DNA from: Lachnospiraceae bacterium | GTDB taxonomy: Bacteria; Bacillota; Clostridia; Lachnospirales; Lachnospiraceae | Direction: 5' to 3' | Assembly: GCA_900755865.1 (NCBI GenBank) | Contig: CAAEHZ010000055.1 | Location: 1-9,945, forward strand | DNA length: 9,945 nucleotides | Shown: piece by piece, positions 6,346-9,945 of the stretch | Numbering within the stretch: position 1 is the first letter of the stretch | How the letters are laid out: each line of letters starts with the position of its first letter | Position numbers and translations under genes: made by a program | Notes under the pieces: model-generated | Database searches by the model: none | Seen by the model: the letters and a program-made list of their open reading frames with translations, nothing else | Told to the model about the DNA's origin: nothing

Positions 6346-7907
6346 GCCAGAGTGAAAAACAGGGAAAACAGGGTAGGCTGGGAAATATTAAAACAGTCAT
6401 TTACGGCAGAACGGCAATTATTCTGCTGGCATTTGTGGCGCAGCTTGTTGTGCTTGCATTGGGGTATGTGCAGCTTCGGAGATACAGTATATGGTTTTAT
6501 GTACTGTTCCTGATTATCAGTGCAGTGGCGGTGCTTCATATTTTCAATACAAGAGGAAATCCGGATATGAAACTTTCCTGGATGTTTCTGATTGCTATTT
6601 TCCCGATTTTTGGCGCTATTTTTTATGTGACAATTATCATGCAGCCGGGAACAAAGGTAATGCGGAACCGTCTGAAAAATCTGGCGGATATCACGAAGGA
6701 GCATATCACGGGAGATAAGAAGGTCTGGGATGAACTCAGGCAGGAAAGTCCCCATATGGGACAGCTTTCCTATTATCTGTATCATCGGGACAACAGTCCG
6801 GTTTATACGGACACCCAGGTAAAATATTATGCTCTGGGGGATGAGCAGTTCCCGGATATGGTGGAAGCGCTGGAACAGGCAAAGGAATATATTTTTGTGG
6901 AGTTCTTTATTGTCAGCGAAGGGCGGATGTGGGATACCATCCATGAAATTTTGAAGCGTAAGGCAGCGGAGGGCGTAGAGGTACGCTTTATGTATGATGG
7001 TACGGATGTGCTGTTCAACCTGCCCAATTCCTATCCGAAGCTTCTGGAAAAAGAGGGTATCCACTGCAAAATGTTTGCCCCGATTAAACCGATTTTTTCA
7101 CCTCATTATAATAACCGCGACCACCGCAAGGTGCTTGTGGTGGACGGAAAAGTGGCATTTACCGGCGGAATCAATCTGGCGGATGAATATATCAATGAGA
7201 AGGTACGGTTCGGACACTGGAAGGATACGGGTATCAGGCTTCAGGGAAAGGCAGTGGAGCGGTTTATCTATATGTTTCTGGAAATGTGGAACGTATCGGA
7301 AAAGCAGCCGGAGCAGTATGAAAAATATACCTGTCCTGAACAGGAGGGAATTGAGCAGGATGGCTATGTGATTCCTTACAGTGTTTCTCCTCTGGGACCG
7401 GAGCGGGTAGGAGAAAGGGTTTACATGGACATGATTCATACCGCCCATACCTATATCCATATTATGACTCCGTACCTGATTCTGGATTATCAGATGATAG
7501 TGGCGCTGACCTATGCGGCAAAGCGTGGGGTAGAGGTTGTTATCATTATGCCCCATGTGCCGGATAAGAAGTACGCTTTTGATTTAGCAAAGACCTATTA
7601 TAATGAGCTGCTGGAGGCAGGGGTCAGAATCTGTGAGTATGAGCCGGGCTTTGTACACGCTAAGGTGTTTGCGGTAGACGGTGAAAAGGCGGTAGTGGGA
7701 ACGGTGAATCTGGATTACCGCAGCCTGTATCATCATTTCGAGTGCGGTGTGATTCTCTATCAGAGCAGGGAGATAGAGCGGATAGAGCAGGATATGCAGG
7801 ACACTCTGGGAAAATGTATTGAAATTACCACCGGGGATTATAAGAAAATGAAGCTGTGGGACAAGATTGCAGGCTTCCTGATGCGGATTGTAGCGCCGTT
7901 GATGTAA
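6342..7907 (+). CDS. cls: Cardiolipin synthase (phospholipase D superfamily)
   Basis: This 521-residue membrane protein has the layout of bacterial Cls, which joins two phosphatidylglycerol molecules into cardiolipin and releases glycerol. Hydrophobic segments lie at about 23-42, 49-66 and 79-100; the last two match the usual N-terminal pair, and the first is an additional likely helix after a charged 20-residue tail. The two HKD motifs are complete: HRKVLVVDG (His261, Lys263, Asp268, followed by GG 275-276) and HAKVFAVDG (His439, Lys441, Asp446, followed by GTVNLDYRS). Other family marks are YALGDEQFPDMVEAL, FVEFFIVSEG, RDHRK and TPYLILD. The start ATG overlaps the kinase stop as ATGA, so translation is probably coupled. 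It is the last + strand gene and converges on the kdpE-like gene 70 bases away. Closest alternative would be another PLD-family transferase, but length and membrane topology favour Cls. Confidence 0.95.
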   Translation: MSQSEKQGKQGRLGNIKTVIYGRTAIILLAFVAQLVVLALGYVQLRRYSIWFYVLFLIISAVAVLHIFNTRGNPDMKLSWMFLIAIFPIFGAIFYVTIIMQPGTKVMRNRLKNLADITKEHITGDKKVWDELRQESPHMGQLSYYLYHRDNSPVYTDTQVKYYALGDEQFPDMVEALEQAKEYIFVEFFIVSEGRMWDTIHEILKRKAAEGVEVRFMYDGTDVLFNLPNSYPKLLEKEGIHCKMFAPIKPIFSPHYNNRDHRKVLVVDGKVAFTGGINLADEYINEKVRFGHWKDTGIRLQGKAVERFIYMFLEMWNVSEKQPEQYEKYTCPEQEGIEQDGYVIPYSVSPLGPERVGERVYMDMIHTAHTYIHIMTPYLILDYQMIVALTYAAKRGVEVVIIMPHVPDKKYAFDLAKTYYNELLEAGVRICEYEPGFVHAKVFAVDGEKAVVGTVNLDYRSLYHHFECGVILYQSREIERIEQDMQDTLGKCIEITTGDYKKMKLWDKIAGFLMRIVAPLM

Positions 7908-7977
7908 GGAAGAGGAGGACTGGAAAGAACAGATTCCTTTCCCGGATGCAGATGGTTATACCAGATTCGGACTTAAT
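7908..7977. other. Gap between convergent cls and kdpE-like genes, with weak hairpin
   Basis: This 70-base gap separates two converging genes, where a two-way terminator would be expected. GGAAAG (7922-7927) can pair with CTTTCC (7937-7942) over a nine-base loop. Neither strand shows a U-run after the stem, so it is a poor intrinsic terminator. A perfect small inverted repeat, TGGT-TAT-ACCA, lies at 7953-7963. A strong GAGGAGG ribosome-binding-like sequence (7912-7918) stands right after the cls stop with no start codon at a usable distance. No gene is supported here. Confidence 0.3.
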
Positions 7978-8673
7978 TTACAGCGCGTTGGATTCCAGTA
8001 TACGGTAGCCGATACCGACTTCCGTGAAAAGGTATTCCGGCTGGGCAGGGTTGAGTTCAATTTTCCGGCGGATATTTGCCATGTTGACCCGCAGAATCTG
8101 ATTGTCATTATCCGTATAGGGTCCCCAGATGGCTTTCATGATGTAATTATAGGTCAGTACTTTTCCGGAATGTTCCGCGAGGAGCTCCAGAAGCTGATAT
8201 TCAATCTGGGTCAGGTGGACTTCTTCGCCCCGGAGCAGAATCATATGTTTCCCAAAATGGATTTCCAAATCCTTTGCCCGGTAGACGGATTCCGGCATCA
8301 CGGAATGATTGTGGCGCATGGAGGTACGGATGCGCGCCAGCAGTTCGTCTGTGCCGAAGGGCTTTGAAACGTAATCGTCTGCGCCAAGGTTCAGGGCAGT
8401 TACCTTGTCCTGTTCGCTGCGTCTGGCGGAAACAACGATGACGGGTAGATTGCTCCAGGTGCGGAGCCGGCGCAGCACCTCGAAACCATTCATGTCCGGC
8501 AGACCCAAATCCAGAAGGATGACGCCGGGCTGGCTGGTGGAAGCAAGGTTTAAGCCTTCACCGCCGCTTGTGGCGTGGGCGAGGACGTAGTCGGTGCCTT
8601 TCAGGGCAGCGTTGAGGAAGGAAGCAATATTCTGGTCGTCTTCAATCAGCAGCAGTGTTATTTTTTCAGACAT
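7978..8673 (-). CDS. kdpE: KdpE-like OmpR-family response regulator
   Basis: This 231-residue protein has a receiver domain (1-120) and an OmpR-type winged helix (about 131-228). The receiver shows the acidic pocket (Glu11, Asp12, Asp13), phospho-acceptor Asp55 in ILLDLGLPDMNGFEVL, Ser82 in PVIVVSARR, and Lys104 in GADDYVSKPFGTDEL. The DNA-binding half contains RGEEVHLTQIEYQLLELLAEHSGKVLTYNYIMKAIWGP and ends in FTEVGIGYRI. The DLGLPD, VSAR, EVHLTxIEYxLL, IWGP and TEVGIGYR segments are all typical of KdpE, which controls potassium uptake genes with KdpD. Its start has a perfect GGAGG (8681-8685) seven bases upstream, inside the end of the kinase gene, and the two genes overlap by 16 bases. No potassium transporter is in view, so the regulated genes are unknown. 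Another OmpR-type regulator with Kdp-like sequence is the alternative. Confidence 0.88.
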   Translation of the reverse strand: MSEKITLLLIEDDQNIASFLNAALKGTDYVLAHATSGGEGLNLASTSQPGVILLDLGLPDMNGFEVLRRLRTWSNLPVIVVSARRSEQDKVTALNLGADDYVSKPFGTDELLARIRTSMRHNHSVMPESVYRAKDLEIHFGKHMILLRGEEVHLTQIEYQLLELLAEHSGKVLTYNYIMKAIWGPYTDNDNQILRVNMANIRRKIELNPAQPEYLFTEVGIGYRILESNAL

Positions 8674-9764
8674 GGGTGTTCCTCCGTTTTCTTTGGCAGG
8701 GTAAAAAGAAATTCGGCGCCGTTTTCGTGGTTCCTTCCGAGAATGGTGCCGTGGTGGGCATCAATAATGGTTTTACAGATAACCAGTCCGATACCGGCCC
8801 CCTTCTGACCGTCAGCTTCAGGCGAGCTGATAGGGGTACCGCTGAAAAGCTGGGACAGGGCGGCTTTGGAAATGCCATTTCCATAGTCGCGGACAATAAA
8901 GGTAACGTTACGGGAATCATTTTCCACAATAAAATCAATAGGAGAATCGGAGCCGGAGTGTTTTAAGGCGTTTTCCAGCAGATTGATGATGACCTGTTCA
9001 ATCAGAACCGCATCCATGGGAAGCAGAATAAAGTCCTCCGGAATTTTTGCGTGGATGACACAGTCGGGGTATCGTTTCTGCATGCGAATCAGGGCTTCCC
9101 CGACAACCTCCTCCAGAGGTTCCTCGGAGGTCTTGATGGAAAGGCTGGAATGAATCCGGGTGATGGTTAAGAGGTTTTCCACCATGTTTACCAGCCAGGA
9201 GGAATCCTCGTAAATGTTGGTGATAATATCGGTCTTTTCGTCCTCTGTCAGAAGCTCCCGGTTATCCAGATAAGCCTGACTGTTTCCGATAATTCCTGTC
9301 AGGGGTGTCCGCAAATCATGGGAAACTGCCCGCAGAAGGTTTGCCCGCATCCGTTCCATTTCTGCCCCTGCAAGAACGCGCTCCTTTTCCAGAAGGAAGC
9401 GGTAATGGAGGGCAATTCTGGAGGAAAGCAGGCTGATTAAAACGGTGATGATGCTCATGAAAAGGAAGGTCATGGGGTAGCCCTTCCGGGTGAAATCCAG
9501 AAAATGGAAGGGATAGGTAAAACGGTAGTTGAACCAGAGAATGATAAAGCCGGAGCAGAGGATGCCATAGAAATAGCCGGTGGTGTTACAGGAAATCAGA
9601 ATCAGGAAGAGGATGAAAATCAGCGCCATGTTTACAGCAGTTTCTTCAAAGAAAAGGCAATAGAAGCTGGAACAGGCTACGGCAGCGCTCATGCCCAGAA
9701 TGGAAATGAGCAGACTGTATAAATATTGTTTGAATTTCGGAAGAGTATATAATTGCTTAATCAT
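8658..9764 (-). CDS. Short KdpD-like sensor histidine kinase (DUF4118 membrane domain plus kinase core)
   Basis: This 368-residue protein matches only the C-terminal half of classic KdpD (~900 residues). Four hydrophobic segments at about 15-36, 44-60, 62-80 and 97-116 form a DUF4118-type membrane domain with short loops. The kinase core follows: H-box LLRAVSHDLRTPLTGIIGNS with phospho-acceptor His149, N-box INLLENALKHS (Asn261, Asn265), G1 RDYGNGI (Asp293), and G2 KGAGIGL (322-327). All catalytic motifs are intact. The N-terminal KdpD and USP domains and the GAF region before the kinase are absent, so regulation must differ from E. coli KdpD. The start at 9764 is chosen because AAAGG (9771-9775) lies six bases upstream. 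A start at 9815 is in frame but has no ribosome binding site and would fall upstream of the promoter -10 box. It is co-transcribed with, and overlaps, the kdpE-like gene, its likely partner. Confidence 0.88.
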   Translation of the reverse strand: MIKQLYTLPKFKQYLYSLLISILGMSAAVACSSFYCLFFEETAVNMALIFILFLILISCNTTGYFYGILCSGFIILWFNYRFTYPFHFLDFTRKGYPMTFLFMSIITVLISLLSSRIALHYRFLLEKERVLAGAEMERMRANLLRAVSHDLRTPLTGIIGNSQAYLDNRELLTEDEKTDIITNIYEDSSWLVNMVENLLTITRIHSSLSIKTSEEPLEEVVGEALIRMQKRYPDCVIHAKIPEDFILLPMDAVLIEQVIINLLENALKHSGSDSPIDFIVENDSRNVTFIVRDYGNGISKAALSQLFSGTPISSPEADGQKGAGIGLVICKTIIDAHHGTILGRNHENGAEFLFTLPKKTEEHPCLKK

Positions 9765-9770
9765 GGTAAG

Positions 9771-9775
9771 CCTTT
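9771..9775 (-). promoter_or_regulatory. Ribosome binding site that decides the KdpD-like kinase start
   Basis: On the minus strand AAAGG stands six bases before ATG 9764. No such sequence precedes the in-frame ATG at 9815 (upstream bases read CCCTTTTCCGG). This supports a 368-residue product. Confidence 0.7.
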
Positions 9776-9803
9776 CTGGAATGTAATAATAATTGCCTAC
9801 TTT

Positions 9804-9832
9804 ATTATATATCATCCGGAAAAGGGACGCAA
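9804..9832 (-). promoter_or_regulatory. Promoter of the KdpD/KdpE-like two-component operon
   Basis: Read on the minus strand, TTGCGT (9832-9827) is followed after 17 bases by a perfect TATAAT (9809-9804). An overlapping TGATATATA reading (9814-9806) would be an extended -10. The -35 box is weak (TTG only). Transcription would begin near 9797, leaving a leader of about 33 bases before ATG 9764. The AT-rich leader contrasts with the GC-richer DNA upstream. Confidence 0.55.
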
Positions 9833-9945
9833 TGGAAGGGTCGGAAAAACTTATTGTCTGCTCCAGCGTCCGGAAGCTCCACAGGGGAGAATCAGACCGG
9901 ATTCGGTTACGGGAAGCCCGATTTCGGCGGGTTCCCCCCTTCCGC
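9816..9945. other. Stretch upstream of the KdpD-like operon with no convincing gene
   Basis: The last 130 bases carry the -35 side of the operon promoter and otherwise no recognisable gene. A plus-strand frame from ATG 9832 stays open to the edge (38 codons), but it is very rich in Arg and resembles no family I know. The minus-strand frame of the KdpD-like kinase is also open back to the edge, but its translation is Arg/Ser-rich and unlike KdpD. GC content is higher than in the adjacent leader. Confidence 0.4.
9911..9936. other. Imperfect stem-loop near the window edge
   Basis: GGGAA (9911-9915) and CCCG (9917-9920) pair with CGGG (9928-9931) and TTCCC (9932-9936), with G9916 bulged and a seven-base loop. 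The nine-pair GC-rich stem is stable, but neither strand follows it with a U-run (plus strand continues with C-run, CTTCCGC). It could be part of a repeat or of a structured RNA or the tail of a gene lying beyond the edge. Nothing in the window decides this. Confidence 0.35.

Noticed and set aside
6102..7064. Long open frame of 320 codons on the minus strand across the kinase end and cls start
   Set aside because: It is antisense to two strongly conserved coding regions that share a coupled ATGA junction, its translation resembles no family, and the GC bias of the real genes readily leaves such shadow frames open.
7922..7942. Intrinsic terminator between cls and the kdpE-like gene
   Set aside because: The stem is only six pairs with a nine-base loop and no U-run on either strand, so it is listed only as a weak hairpin in the gap.
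9832..9945. Possible divergent gene starting at ATG 9832 on the plus strand
   Set aside because: Only 38 codons are visible, Arg-rich and unlike any known protein, and the start overlaps the -35 box of the kinase operon promoter. It needs sequence beyond the edge.
9765..9945. Upstream extension of the KdpD-like kinase through the open frame to the window edge
   Set aside because: A near-consensus -10 box and a good ribosome binding site lie between that region and ATG 9764, and the extended translation does not look like the KdpD N-terminal domains.
1..9945. CRISPR arrays, insertion sequences, tRNA or rRNA genes
   Set aside because: I saw no regularly spaced repeats, transposase motifs, terminal inverted repeats or RNA gene signatures on reading the window.

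Overview
The window looks like chromosomal DNA of a low-to-mid GC Firmicute, most probably a gut Clostridia of the Lachnospiraceae type. The evidence is a type II fatty acid synthesis (FAS II) cluster with a fused beta/alpha carboxyltransferase gene, a FabT-like MarR regulator as in streptococci and related Firmicutes, AGGAGG-type ribosome binding sites, and tightly packed co-directional genes. The genus cannot be fixed from the sequence alone.

Region 1 (1-4015, + strand) is the 3' part of a FAS II operon: fabF (5' end cut by the window edge), fabZ, a fused accD-accA gene, and fabH. Gaps between genes are short and no internal terminator is visible. The biotin carrier (accB) and biotin carboxylase (accC) genes, which often lie between fabF, fabZ and accD in Firmicute fab operons, are absent from those positions here. 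fabH lies at the 3' side of the cluster instead of near its 5' end.

Region 2 (4016-7907, + strand) starts with a short AT-rich spacer holding a good sigma-A-type promoter and a perfect palindrome lying between its -35 and -10 boxes. It drives three abutting genes. The first is a FabT-like repressor. The second is a hybrid sensor kinase/receiver protein with two membrane helices, a PAS-like region, and a degenerate H-box in which Gln replaces the phospho-accepting His. The third is a cardiolipin synthase with two intact HKD motifs. The kinase starts directly after the fabT stop codon, and cls overlaps the kinase by the four bases ATGA. The region therefore reads as one membrane-lipid module: make acyl chains, sense acyl status, sense the membrane, and remodel head groups.

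Region 3 (7978-9764, - strand) converges on cls. It encodes a KdpE-like OmpR-family response regulator and, upstream of it, a short KdpD-like histidine kinase that keeps only the four-helix membrane domain and the kinase core. The N-terminal KdpD/USP part is missing. Their own promoter and ribosome binding site can be seen at about 9771-9832. The last ~110 bases hold no convincing gene, only a strong imperfect hairpin at 9911-9936.

The strongest points for follow-up are the fabT-kinase-cls module, the degenerate H-box in a protein whose ATPase and receiver domains look intact, the promoter-embedded palindrome, and the missing accB/accC.
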